Part shown: piece by piece, positions 9,999-18,767 of the stretch
Numbering within the stretch: position 1 is the stretch's first letter
Layout: each line of letters begins with the position of its first letter
Position numbers and translations under genes: made by a program
The notes under the pieces: model-generated
What the model saw: the letters and a program-made list of their open reading frames with translations, nothing else
Databases searched by the model: none
Told to the model about the DNA's origin: nothing
From: Pelagibacteraceae bacterium AG-426-P20
GTDB taxonomy: Bacteria > Pseudomonadota > Alphaproteobacteria > Pelagibacterales > Pelagibacteraceae
Assembly: GCA_003210015.1 (NCBI GenBank)
Contig: QCNX01000004.1
Coordinates: 1-49,099, forward strand
Reading direction: 5' to 3'
DNA: 49,099 nucleotides

Positions 9999-11552
9999 TT
10001 AAATTAAACCTTCTTTTTCCTTGTTTTTTGAAACATATAAAACTGTCAATAATCTTGCTATAAAATATACAGAAAAAAGTGTTGTAAAAATTCCAATTCC
10101 TAATGTCAAAGAAAACCCTTTAATAGGGCCTGATCCCATAAAAAATAAAATTATTGCAGCCAATAAAGTGGTTATATTTGCATCAAGAATAGCAGTTCTT
10201 GATTTTGTATAACCACTATCAAATGCTATTAAATTATTTTTTTCAATTTTTAGCTCTTCTTTAATCCTTTCAAATATCAAAACATTCGCATCTACCGCCA
10301 TACCAACAGTTAGAATAATACCTGCAATTCCCGGTAAAGTTAATGTTGCCTCAAATATTGTTAAAACACCTATTAAAAGAAATAAATTTATAATTAATGT
10401 AATATTCGTAATTAAACCAAATATTCTATATTTTAGAAAAATAAAAATAATAACTAAAATAAATCCAATTATTAATGCTACCATACCAGCATTAATTGAG
10501 TCTTGACCTAAATCTGGTCCTACAGTTCTCTCTTCGATAATATTTAATGGTGCAGGTAATGCACCTGATCTTAACAATAGAGCAAGATCTGTAGCTGATT
10601 GAAATGTAAAGCCACCACTTATTTGACCAGACCCACTTGCTATAGTGTCTCTTATGACTGGAGCACTAATGATTTTTCCATCTAGTACTATTGCTAATTG
10701 TTTACCAATATTTTTTGATGTTGCTTTTCCAAATCGTTTTGCTCCTACTCTATCTAGCGTAAATGATACAACAGTTTCATTATCTTGGTTATTCATTCTT
10801 GGTTGAGCATCTAATAAATTATCACCACTTAAAATAATTCTTTTACTTACAAAATCTTCATCTAATCCATTTTCATATCTTAATTTTTCAACTCCAAATG
10901 AATCTTGATTATCATTAGATACAAACCTAAAAGTCAAATTTGCTGTTTTACCTAATAAAGATTTTATTCTCATAGGGTTGTCTAGACCTGGTAATTCTAC
11001 AAGAACACGGTCATTCCCCCTTTTTAATATATTGGGTTCATTTGTTCCTATTTCATCAATTCTTCGTCTTATAATTTCTAAAGCTTGATCTTGAGATGAA
11101 GTTTTTAACTCAACTAAACCTTGTTTTGAAAAACTTAATTCAAAAATTTCCCCTAAGTCAACAAGCACTAATTCATGAGATTTGAATCTAGGATAGTAAG
11201 GATTTATTTCACTTTCTTGATCATTAAAAATATCTATTACTTTTTGTTTTGATTTTTGATCAACTGAGAAAGTTATTTTTTGATTATTTAAATTAATATT
11301 ACCAATACGAATATCATTATCTTTAAAATAAGTTCTTATTATAGAAGTAGTATTTTGAAGTCTTTGTTCAATTACGGGAGAGTTGTCGATTTCCAATAAT
11401 AAATAAGATCCTCCTTGTAAATCTAAACCTAAATTGATTTTTTTATTAAAAAATTTTTTGTCAGAGCTTAAAATGTTATTTGAAGCAATAAAAATAAATA
11501 ACAAACTTATTAAAGAAATGAATACAATTCGTAATTTAGAAAAATATAACAT
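9999..11552 (-). CDS. secD: Protein translocase subunit SecD
   Basis: Large RND-type subunit of the SecDF complex. The 517-aa protein has one N-terminal membrane helix, a large periplasmic region beginning with LGLDLQGGSYLLLEID and including the GRIISAP-like segment VLDGKIISAPVI, then a cluster of membrane helices with the AVDANVLIFERIKEE motif near residue 420. It is shorter than E. coli SecD (615 aa) and similar to other alphaproteobacterial forms. It starts 15 bp after the yajC stop. Confidence 0.97.
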   Translation of the reverse strand: MLYFSKLRIVFISLISLLFIFIASNNILSSDKKFFNKKINLGLDLQGGSYLLLEIDNSPVIEQRLQNTTSIIRTYFKDNDIRIGNINLNNQKITFSVDQKSKQKVIDIFNDQESEINPYYPRFKSHELVLVDLGEIFELSFSKQGLVELKTSSQDQALEIIRRRIDEIGTNEPNILKRGNDRVLVELPGLDNPMRIKSLLGKTANLTFRFVSNDNQDSFGVEKLRYENGLDEDFVSKRIILSGDNLLDAQPRMNNQDNETVVSFTLDRVGAKRFGKATSKNIGKQLAIVLDGKIISAPVIRDTIASGSGQISGGFTFQSATDLALLLRSGALPAPLNIIEERTVGPDLGQDSINAGMVALIIGFILVIIFIFLKYRIFGLITNITLIINLFLLIGVLTIFEATLTLPGIAGIILTVGMAVDANVLIFERIKEELKIEKNNLIAFDSGYTKSRTAILDANITTLLAAIILFFMGSGPIKGFSLTLGIGIFTTLFSVYFIARLLTVLYVSKNKEKEGLI

Positions 11553-11567
11553 TTTTCAAAAATTAGA

Positions 11568-11855
11568 TTACTTTTTTATTTCTTGTGTATTTAAAAGACT
11601 TTGAATGCCTGTTCCTCTAATAACTTCAACAGTAACATTATCAGCAATTTCTATTTCTACTTTGTCATTATCAACAACTCTAGATATAGTACCTGTGATC
11701 CCACCAGAAGTTACAACCTTATCGCCTTTTTTTAAACTCTCAACCATTGCCTTATGTTCCTTAACCTTTTTTTGTTGAGGTCTTATTAAGAAAAAATAAA
11801 AAATAACAAATATTAATATTAACGGTATAAATTGGCCTATTCCTGAACTTTCCAT
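11568..11855 (-). CDS. yajC: Preprotein translocase accessory protein YajC
   Basis: Small SecDF-associated membrane protein of 95 aa. A single membrane helix (about 8-24, IPLILIFVIFYFFLIRPQQKK) is followed by the conserved cytoplasmic segment LKKGDKVVTSGGITGTI. A strong ribosome site, AAGGAG, lies 4 bp before the ATG. The 53-bp gap to serS is larger than most here and may hold a separate promoter for yajC-secD-secF. In many alphaproteobacteria surE, pcm and a peptidase gene lie between serS and yajC; they are absent here. Confidence 0.95.
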   Translation of the reverse strand: MESSGIGQFIPLILIFVIFYFFLIRPQQKKVKEHKAMVESLKKGDKVVTSGGITGTISRVVDNDKVEIEIADNVTVEVIRGTGIQSLLNTQEIKK

Positions 11856-11908
11856 AAAACTCCTTAATAAAAATGAATATTTATACTATCTATCAGATTA
11901 AAACAACT

Positions 11909-13168
11909 TTAATTGAGTGATATTTTTTCTAAATTGTTCATATAAGGTCTTAGGACTTTTGGAACAGTTATTGAACCATCTTTTTGTTGGAAATTTTCTA
12001 ATATAGCTATCAATGTTCTGCCTATAGCTAAACCGCTTCCATTTAAAGTACCTGTATATAATGTTTCTTTTTTTTGATTTTTATACCTAGTTTTCATTCT
12101 TATAGATTGAAATGTTGAGCATGAAGAGCAGGATGAAATTTCTCTGTATTTATTTTCAGAAGGTAGCCAAACTTCAATATCGTAGGTTTTTTCAGCACTA
12201 AAACCCATATCACCACTACATAAAATTACTTTTCTGTAGGGTAATTCTAAATCATCCAAAATTCCTGTAGCACAATTTGTCATTCTCTCAAGCTCCTCTA
12301 AACATTTCTCTTGCTCAACTATACTAACCATTTCAACTTTATAGAACTGATGTTGTCTAATCATTCCTTTTGTATCCTTCCCGTAACTGCCTGCTTCTTT
12401 TCTAAAACAGGGTGTAGATGCAACATATCGTAAAGGTAATGATTTAAGTTCTATAATATTATTTTTGACAATGTTAGTTAAAATTACTTCAGCTGTTGGT
12501 ATTAAAAATTTACGACCTGTACCTGCTTCTAATTTAATCTCAAATTGATCATTTTCAAATTTAGGCAACTGACCAGTACCAAACATTGTATTTTCAGAGG
12601 CTAATAAAGGAGGTGAAATTTCTTCATAACCATTTTTCATAATGTGTGTATCTAACATAAAATTTGATAAAGCTCTTTCAAGAAGAGCTAATTTACTTTT
12701 AACAAATACAAATCTTGAACCAGTGGTTTTAGTTGCTAAATCAAAATCAAGCATTCTCAAATTTTCACCCAATTCATAATGAGACTTGGGTGTAAAATCA
12801 AATTTAGGTATTTTTCCAGATTTACTTACCTCTATATTATCATTTTCATCATTGCCATTCGGAACATCCTTGTGAGGAATATTAGGTATATTTGATAAAA
12901 TTTTTTCCAAACTTTCTTTTACTATTTTTTGTTGTTCATTAATTTTTTCAATAGCTAAAGAGATTTCTTTAGATTTTTCAAATAAAGACTTATCTTTTGA
13001 TTTTGAGATATCTTTTTTTTCTTTCTCTAGAGACTCTTTTTTTTGAATAAATTCTCTATTTTGTAAGTCGAGATTTTTAAGATTATTTAAATCTATATCA
13101 ATTGATCTTTTTTCAAGAGCTTTTTCAAAAGAGTCAAAATCTTTTCTTATATCTTTTAAATTATGCAT
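11909..13168 (-). CDS. serS: Seryl-tRNA synthetase
   Basis: Class II synthetase that charges tRNA-Ser. The 419-aa product has the N-terminal antiparallel coiled-coil arm (about 1-110, rich in Lys, Glu and Leu) that grips the long variable arm of the tRNA. The catalytic domain has motif 2 around FRKEAGSYGKDTKGMIRQHQF and motif 3 NGSGLAIGRTLIAILE. The start overlaps the end of tatC by 8 bp, so the two are translationally coupled. Confidence 0.97.
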   Translation of the reverse strand: MHNLKDIRKDFDSFEKALEKRSIDIDLNNLKNLDLQNREFIQKKESLEKEKKDISKSKDKSLFEKSKEISLAIEKINEQQKIVKESLEKILSNIPNIPHKDVPNGNDENDNIEVSKSGKIPKFDFTPKSHYELGENLRMLDFDLATKTTGSRFVFVKSKLALLERALSNFMLDTHIMKNGYEEISPPLLASENTMFGTGQLPKFENDQFEIKLEAGTGRKFLIPTAEVILTNIVKNNIIELKSLPLRYVASTPCFRKEAGSYGKDTKGMIRQHQFYKVEMVSIVEQEKCLEELERMTNCATGILDDLELPYRKVILCSGDMGFSAEKTYDIEVWLPSENKYREISSCSSCSTFQSIRMKTRYKNQKKETLYTGTLNGSGLAIGRTLIAILENFQQKDGSITVPKVLRPYMNNLEKISLN

Positions 13169-13931
13169 CTGAATCTTTTAAATTTTTATTTTCAATGAAT
13201 TTTACAGAAAATATTGATAATTCATATAAAATTAACAACGGGATAGCTAAACCAATTTGTGTAATAGGATCAGGTGGAGTCAACAATGCTGCAGCAGCAA
13301 ATATGATTACAACAACGTATTTTCTTCTCTTTTTTAAAAAATTAGAATCAACAATACCCACTCTTGCTAATAAACTAAGAACAACTGGTAACTGAAAACT
13401 TATTCCAAATGCAAAAATAAGTTTCATAACTAAAGAAAGATATTCATTTACTTTAGCTTCTAATTGTATTGGCAGGTTTGTTGATAAACCTGTACTTTCA
13501 AATGATAAAAAAAACTTTATCGCTAAAGGCATTATTAGATAATAAACTAACATCCCGCCTAAAAAGAATAAGATTGGTGTTAAAATAAGATAAGGTAGAA
13601 TAGCAATTTTCTCATGTTTGTAGAGACCAGGGGCGATAAATTTCCATATTTGCATTAAAATAAAAGGACATGTCACAAAAAAAGCTGCAAAAAAAGAAAC
13701 TTTTAAATATGTCAAAAATGTTTCTTGAAGAGCAGTAAATATTAACCTCCTATCAGTACCATCATTCTTTACTGCTTGCGCAAAAGGTTCTAATAGAAAT
13801 CCATATAAATGTTCAGCAAAGAAATAACATGCTATAAAAAAAATTATCAAAAAAATAAAACTATGAATTAATCTTTTTCTAAGTTCAGCTAGGTGACTTA
13901 TAAAGCCACCATCATTTTCATCATGACTCAT
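13161..13931 (-). CDS. tatC: Sec-independent translocase protein TatC
   Basis: Core receptor of the twin-arginine pathway that exports folded proteins across the inner membrane. The 256-aa product has six predicted membrane spans and the hallmark N-terminal cytoplasmic segment HLAELRKRLIHSF. Family motifs FTALQETFLTYLKVSFF and LTPPDPITQIGLAIPLLILYE are present. It overlaps tatB by 11 bp and serS by 8 bp. Confidence 0.97.
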   Translation of the reverse strand: MSHDENDGGFISHLAELRKRLIHSFIFLIIFFIACYFFAEHLYGFLLEPFAQAVKNDGTDRRLIFTALQETFLTYLKVSFFAAFFVTCPFILMQIWKFIAPGLYKHEKIAILPYLILTPILFFLGGMLVYYLIMPLAIKFFLSFESTGLSTNLPIQLEAKVNEYLSLVMKLIFAFGISFQLPVVLSLLARVGIVDSNFLKKRRKYVVVIIFAAAALLTPPDPITQIGLAIPLLILYELSIFSVKFIENKNLKDSDA

Positions 13932-14133
13932 CTTTTTTATCTTCTTTTTTTTCTATATTATCTGTTTCAATATCAATATTCGAAACTTCACTTTGTAAAT
14001 TGTTGATATGTTTTTTGGCTGTTCCAATCCATGAACCCACTTTTCTTAACATAACTGGAAAATCTTTTGGACCTAGAACAATTATAGCTATTGCAACTAC
14101 AATTAAAATCTCAAACCAACCAATAGTAGGCAT
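13921..14133 (-). CDS. tatB: Sec-independent translocase protein TatB (short)
   Basis: Forms the twin-arginine substrate receptor with TatC. At 70 aa it is much shorter than the usual 140-180 aa TatB. The N-terminal membrane helix with IGWFEILIVVAIAIIVLGPKD and the amphipathic helix after the Gly-Pro hinge are kept, and the long C-terminal tail is cut to an acidic/lysine-rich stub. The GPKD hinge and position between tatA and tatC support TatB rather than a second TatA. Confidence 0.9.
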   Translation of the reverse strand: MPTIGWFEILIVVAIAIIVLGPKDFPVMLRKVGSWIGTAKKHINNLQSEVSNIDIETDNIEKKEDKKDES

Positions 14134-14138
14134 GTGAC

Positions 14139-14339
14139 TTAATTTTTATCGTTTGAATCTTGATTATCTTCAGAAATATTTTTAGGTTCTGACTCATCTG
14201 TTACGTCTGACGCCATCCCCTTTTTAAAACTTTTTATTCCTTTAGCAACATCACCCATCAAACTGGAGATTTTGCCTCTACCAAATAGTAGAACAACTAA
14301 AATAACCACAATCGCAATTTGCCAAATTCCAATACTCAT
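14139..14339 (-). CDS. tatA: Sec-independent translocase protein TatA
   Basis: Pore-forming or membrane-weakening subunit of the twin-arginine translocase. The 66-aa product starts [20 protein letters not shown], a single membrane helix, followed by the amphipathic helix with [21 protein letters not shown]. The FGRGK hinge is typical of TatA. It is the first of three tat genes, 5 bp before tatB, and lies 43 bp after scpB. Confidence 0.95.
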   Translation of the reverse strand: MSIGIWQIAIVVILVVLLFGRGKISSLMGDVAKGIKSFKKGMASDVTDESEPKNISEDNQDSNDKN

Positions 14340-14382
14340 AAAAACTTTATAACCTGTTTATAAATATATTAAAAGTGACTTT

Positions 14383-15084
14383 TTATTTATTATCCTCTTC
14401 AGATAGAGTGCCACTTAACATTTCATCAATATTTGAGTAAATGTCATCTTTTTTATCATCTTGTTTTTCTTTATAGAATTTTCCTGTACCAAAAATAGCG
14501 TTATCGACACTGGTAGAATCTATTAGTCCTGCCGCACCAAGCTCATCAACTGTAGGTAAATCAGATAATTTTTGCAAGTTAAAATGACTTAAAAAATTTT
14601 CTGTTGTTATATATTGAATAGGTTTTCCTGGAACATCTTTTCTACCACCAGGTTTAACCCAATTAAGCTCCATTAAAATTTCAAGTGTATTTGTCCCAAA
14701 TGCAACTCCTCTAATTTCTTCAATTTCTGCCCTAGTAACTGGTTGATGATAAACAATTATAGCTAAAGTTTCTACAGCTGCCTTCGATAGTTTTTTTTCA
14801 ACAGTTTTTTCTTGTGACATTAAATTAGACAAAACAGGGGATGTCCGAAAAGACCACTTCTTTGAAATACATACTAAATTTATACCTCTTAATGAGTATT
14901 CGTCTTTAAGTTTTTCTAAATATTTTTCGACATTTACTTTTTTTGAAATTTTACTTTCTATTGTTTCAATATCTAAAGGTTCAGCAGCTGCAAAGATTAT
15001 AGCCTCAATTTCTTTTTCAATAGAGGATGTTTTGGAAGGAAAATTAACTACATTATTATTTTTAATATTTTTTTTCTTTATCAT
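14383..15084 (-). CDS. scpB: Segregation and condensation protein B
   Basis: Winged-helix partner of ScpA in the SMC condensin complex that compacts and segregates the chromosome. In the 233-aa product the conserved core includes AIIFAAAEPLDIETI (about 28-42), the segment AAVETLAIIVYHQPVTRAEI with its RG VAFGTNTLEILM continuation, and GRKDVPGKPIQYITTENFL. The N and C termini are Lys/Asp-rich and variable. It overlaps scpA by 4 bp (ATGA). Confidence 0.95.
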   Translation of the reverse strand: MIKKKNIKNNNVVNFPSKTSSIEKEIEAIIFAAAEPLDIETIESKISKKVNVEKYLEKLKDEYSLRGINLVCISKKWSFRTSPVLSNLMSQEKTVEKKLSKAAVETLAIIVYHQPVTRAEIEEIRGVAFGTNTLEILMELNWVKPGGRKDVPGKPIQYITTENFLSHFNLQKLSDLPTVDELGAAGLIDSTSVDNAIFGTGKFYKEKQDDKKDDIYSNIDEMLSGTLSEEDNK

Positions 15085-15821
15085 AAGTTTTCCTTAATAA
15101 AGATATCATCAAATAATTTATCTTGTTTGATTTTCAAATTACCTTCTTTTACCAATTCTAATGAACCAGCAAAAATTCCTGCTTTGCCTGTCTTTTTATA
15201 TTTTTTACTTAATTTAAAATTATTGGGTATAAGTTCATCTAAATTTTTCCAATCTATTAGTTTTCCAAAAAATTCTTTAATAGTTTTTATTCCATCTTCT
15301 GTTGTAAAAACTGGTAATCTAGGAATATTTATTTTTTGAAAATCTTTAGTCATAATAATTGTAGAATAAGATTTTAAAAGTTCATATAAAGTTAATTTAT
15401 ATTCCCCACTATTGATTGACCTGATGTTTCCTTTCATACCTCTAGCTCTAATTTCTCGACCAAGTCTTTTTCTTTTTAGCATCTGATCAGAGAGTAAACG
15501 TATTAACTCTAATTTTTTTAATTGAAGTTTTAATTTTTCTGCAACTTCTAACACTTTGAATTCTTCTTCAGGAGTACCAGGTAATAATAATTTTGATTTT
15601 AAATACGCAAGCCAAGTAGCCATTAAAAGATATTCAGAGGCCACTTCAAGGTTTAGATCTTTCTGATTAGTTATATAAACATGGAATTGATCAGCTAATG
15701 TTGTAATCGAGATTTCTTCTAGATTTACTTTTTGAGCTTTGGCTAAATCCAAAAGTATATCTAAAGGTCCATTGTAGTTATCTAAATCAATTTCAAATAA
15801 GCTTACCTTAGAATCAGACAT
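15081..15821 (-). CDS. scpA: Segregation and condensation protein A
   Basis: Kleisin subunit that bridges SMC heads. The 246-aa product shows the family start YNGPLDILLDLAKAQKVNLEEI (about 15-36), the SEYLLMATWLAYLKSKLLLP segment that binds the SMC neck, and the EEEFKVLEVAEKL region. The gene is 9 bp after the nagZ stop and leads into scpB. The nagZ-scpA-scpB-tatABC order is typical of alphaproteobacteria. Confidence 0.95.
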   Translation of the reverse strand: MSDSKVSLFEIDLDNYNGPLDILLDLAKAQKVNLEEISITTLADQFHVYITNQKDLNLEVASEYLLMATWLAYLKSKLLLPGTPEEEFKVLEVAEKLKLQLKKLELIRLLSDQMLKRKRLGREIRARGMKGNIRSINSGEYKLTLYELLKSYSTIIMTKDFQKINIPRLPVFTTEDGIKTIKEFFGKLIDWKNLDELIPNNFKLSKKYKKTGKAGIFAGSLELVKEGNLKIKQDKLFDDIFIKENL

Positions 15822-15830
15822 GATATAATA

Positions 15831-16778
15831 TTAACTTAAAATTTTATAAAATTCTGATGTTTTTTTAAATATAAACTTATTGATTAATGGAGAGTTTTTT
15901 CCGACTATTTCCATCTCTTTAAGATTTCCATTGCAATGCAAGGCTATATTACAGCCTGCATTAAACGTTTTAATTGTATTTTCTTTGAGTGTTCCTTTTA
16001 GGCTTTTCATTGATAAATCATCAGATATTAAAATATTTTTAAAACCAATTTTATTTCTGATTAATTTAATCAATTTTTTAGAGTGAGTAACAGTATTTTT
16101 ATTATCAATTTTTTTAAAAAGTATATGTGCTGTCATTGCAAAAAAAGATTTTTTGTTTTTAAAAGCAAGAAAATCATTTTTTTCCAAAAAACTTTGTTTT
16201 TTATTTATTATTGGAGTAAAATGATGGCTATCCACCCTAGCTAATCCATGCCCTGGGATATGTTTTATTACAGTGCCTATGCCATTTTCATGATAGCATT
16301 GAATACAATAATTTCCTATGTTTGATACAATTTTAGGATCATTAGAAAATGACCTGTTTCCAATTACATTAGAGGCACCTTTTGATCTTAAATCTAAAAC
16401 AGGAGATGTATTTATATTGACACCTATTAATTTTAATAAATACGAGGTTTTATCGATAAATAATTTATAAAAAAAATTAAATCGTTTATAATTTTTAATG
16501 AATTCATTTCCAAAAAACTCTGATGTCAAATTTTCAAAAGAAATAATATTTTCTAATCTATTTACACGACCTCCTTCTTGATCAACTAAAATAGGGTATT
16601 TTTTATCATTAAAAATTTTTCTTATTGAGGAAGTCAAATTGTATGTCTGTTTTATATTTTTAATATTTCTAGTAAATAAAATTACTCCCCAAGGTTTATA
16701 TTTTTTTAAAAAGGATTTTTCTTTATCAGAGAGTTTTGTTGACTTAATGCCAGTAATAAATGATCTACGATTATTCAT
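15831..16778 (-). CDS. nagZ: Beta-N-acetylhexosaminidase (glycoside hydrolase family 3)
   Basis: Removes N-acetylglucosamine from anhydro-muropeptides during cytoplasmic cell-wall recycling. The 315-aa product has LVDQEGGRVNRL (about 63-74), the His-loop KHIPGHGLARVDSHHFTP that carries the acid/base dyad, and ISDDLSMKSL with the nucleophile Asp. No signal peptide is seen, in keeping with a cytoplasmic enzyme. It overlaps the upstream 87-aa gene by 8 bp. The sequence is more diverged and Lys/Asn-rich than its neighbours, but the active-site motifs are intact. Confidence 0.9.
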   Translation of the reverse strand: MNNRRSFITGIKSTKLSDKEKSFLKKYKPWGVILFTRNIKNIKQTYNLTSSIRKIFNDKKYPILVDQEGGRVNRLENIISFENLTSEFFGNEFIKNYKRFNFFYKLFIDKTSYLLKLIGVNINTSPVLDLRSKGASNVIGNRSFSNDPKIVSNIGNYCIQCYHENGIGTVIKHIPGHGLARVDSHHFTPIINKKQSFLEKNDFLAFKNKKSFFAMTAHILFKKIDNKNTVTHSKKLIKLIRNKIGFKNILISDDLSMKSLKGTLKENTIKTFNAGCNIALHCNGNLKEMEIVGKNSPLINKFIFKKTSEFYKILS

Positions 16779-17034
16779 TAGACTCTAAAAGTTTCCAAAA
16801 ATTAAATTTTTTTTTTTTCTTACTACTTGATTGTTCAACGTATTCTATAATATTCTTAGTATCATTCTCTAAAATTGGTAACTTTTGTACATAAATATCA
16901 ATTTTTTCATTAATTGTTTTTAAAGATCTGTAGGATTTTTTCTTATTATCATCTGAAAAATAATATCTACCAGTTAAAAATAGAAATAAAAAAATAATAA
17001 ATATAAATATCAGGTATTTTATCTCTTTAAACAT
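16771..17034 (-). CDS. Small membrane-anchored protein in the SPOR-gene position
   Basis: An 87-aa protein that I do not recognise by sequence. Residues 8-26 form one membrane helix (LIFIFIIFLFLFLTGRYYF) after a Lys-containing start, and the rest is a short hydrophilic, lysine-rich segment ending in KFNFWKLLESNE. It is coupled to argS through TAATG and to nagZ through an 8-bp overlap. In other alphaproteobacteria the gene between argS and nagZ encodes a longer membrane-anchored SPOR-domain protein that binds denuded peptidoglycan. This gene may be the reduced remnant of that, with the SPOR domain lost. That link rests on position and topology only. Confidence 0.6.
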   Translation of the reverse strand: MFKEIKYLIFIFIIFLFLFLTGRYYFSDDNKKKSYRSLKTINEKIDIYVQKLPILENDTKNIIEYVEQSSSKKKKKFNFWKLLESNE

Positions 17035-18767
17035 TACATTTTTTCAGGAGTTGAAACACCAACAATATTCATTCCAGACTTAATTACATTAGAAATTGAT
17101 TTAAGAAAAATCAATTTATCATCAGTAATTTTTTTCTGATCATTAATAAATCTCTTTTCAGGATTGTCTTTACCAAGGTTCCAGTAAGAGTGAAATAATG
17201 ATGCCAAGTCATATAAGTATGTCGGTATTCTATGTGGTTCAAGTTTATTACTAGCTACATCAATACATTTAGGCCATTCAGATATTTTTTTTAAAATATT
17301 TATTTCATCCTCAGTATATTGAAAATCGTAACTATTAATTTTGATTTCAGAATTTAAATCTTTACCAATATGTCTGAAAACCGAAGCTATTCTTGCATAA
17401 CAGTACTGAACATAATATAGTGGATTATCTTTAGATTTCTCGATTACATTATCAAAATCAAAATCAAGTTCTACGTCACTACTTCTATTTAGCATAATAA
17501 ATCTTGTTGCATCTTTTCCAACTTCATTAATTAAATCATCTACCGTTATATAATCACCTTTTCTTTTAGACATTTTAAAGGGTTTTTTATCTTTAATAAG
17601 CTTAACCAACTGGCTTACTTTACAAATCAATTTCCCTTTGGAATTTGATAATGCATCAACTGAGGACGATATTCTTTTTATATAGCCTGCATGATCTGCT
17701 CCTAGAATATTAATTAAAAAATCAAATTTTCTATCTAATTTATTTTTATGGTATGCAACATCGCTGGCAAAATAAGTCCATGAACCATCAGTCTTTTGTA
17801 AAGCTCTGTCTTTATCATCACCAAAATCAGTTGATCTAAAAAGCAATTGCTCTCTTTCTTCCCATTTATCATTGTTTTCACCTACAGGTGCTTTGATTTT
17901 TCCTTTATAAACAAATTTGGTTTTTTGAAGATAATCAACAACATTTTCAACTTCTCGATTAAAGACTATTTTTTTTTCACTAACAAAGTTGTCATGATTA
18001 ATACCTAAAATATTAAGATTTTTTTTAATCAATTTAAGTGCCTCTTCAATTGATAGTTCGGTTAGTTTTTCAGCTATTTGATCAAAATTCTCAAAATTGA
18101 TTTTTTTATTTGCATTAACTATATTTTCAGCAAAAGTAATTAGGTAATCCCCGGGATAAAGATCTTCATTGTCTGAAGGAAAAGGTTCCTTAAAAAGGTT
18201 CTCTCTTATTCTAAAATAAACAGATTTTGTAAAATTTATAATTTGATTACCGTAGTCATTGACATAATACTCTTTTGTTACTTTGTGTTTATTAAATAAC
18301 AAAATATTTGCAATTACATCACCTAATATGGCTCCACGACAATGACCGACGTGTAAGGGTCCAGTTGGATTAGCTGAAACGAATTCAACTAAGTAACTTT
18401 TCTTCTTTTCATTACTATTAATTCCAAAATTATCAGAATCTTTAATCATATTTTGGATAAAGTTAGTCCAAAAAATTGGCTTAAATTTAATATTTATAAA
18501 TCCTGGCTTAACAACTGAAACATCTTCAATTAAATCATCATTTTCTTTTATAGGTTTTGCCAATAATTTAGCTAATTCTAATGGGGGTTTATTATTTAAT
18601 TTTGACAAAAACATTGCAACATTTGTTGAGATATCACTGTTAAACTTTGCTGGAGGCATCTCAGCTGTAATACCATCTAGTCTTTCAGGCAAAACCAATT
18701 GTCCATTTTTAGCCTGATCTAATATAATTTTTTTTATTTTATCTAAATATTGTTCAAAAATGTTCAT
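17034..18767 (-). CDS. argS: Arginyl-tRNA synthetase
   Basis: Class I synthetase that charges tRNA-Arg. The 577-aa product has an N-terminal additional domain, the class I signature ANPTGPLHVGHCRGA with HVGH at 139-142, and the KMSKR motif in FKMSKRKGDYITVDDL near residue 400. The C-terminal anticodon-binding domain includes YDLASLFHSYWN. The gene overlaps dgt by 4 bp (ATGA) and the next gene by 1 bp. Confidence 0.97.
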   Translation of the reverse strand: MNIFEQYLDKIKKIILDQAKNGQLVLPERLDGITAEMPPAKFNSDISTNVAMFLSKLNNKPPLELAKLLAKPIKENDDLIEDVSVVKPGFINIKFKPIFWTNFIQNMIKDSDNFGINSNEKKKSYLVEFVSANPTGPLHVGHCRGAILGDVIANILLFNKHKVTKEYYVNDYGNQIINFTKSVYFRIRENLFKEPFPSDNEDLYPGDYLITFAENIVNANKKINFENFDQIAEKLTELSIEEALKLIKKNLNILGINHDNFVSEKKIVFNREVENVVDYLQKTKFVYKGKIKAPVGENNDKWEEREQLLFRSTDFGDDKDRALQKTDGSWTYFASDVAYHKNKLDRKFDFLINILGADHAGYIKRISSSVDALSNSKGKLICKVSQLVKLIKDKKPFKMSKRKGDYITVDDLINEVGKDATRFIMLNRSSDVELDFDFDNVIEKSKDNPLYYVQYCYARIASVFRHIGKDLNSEIKINSYDFQYTEDEINILKKISEWPKCIDVASNKLEPHRIPTYLYDLASLFHSYWNLGKDNPEKRFINDQKKITDDKLIFLKSISNVIKSGMNIVGVSTPEKM

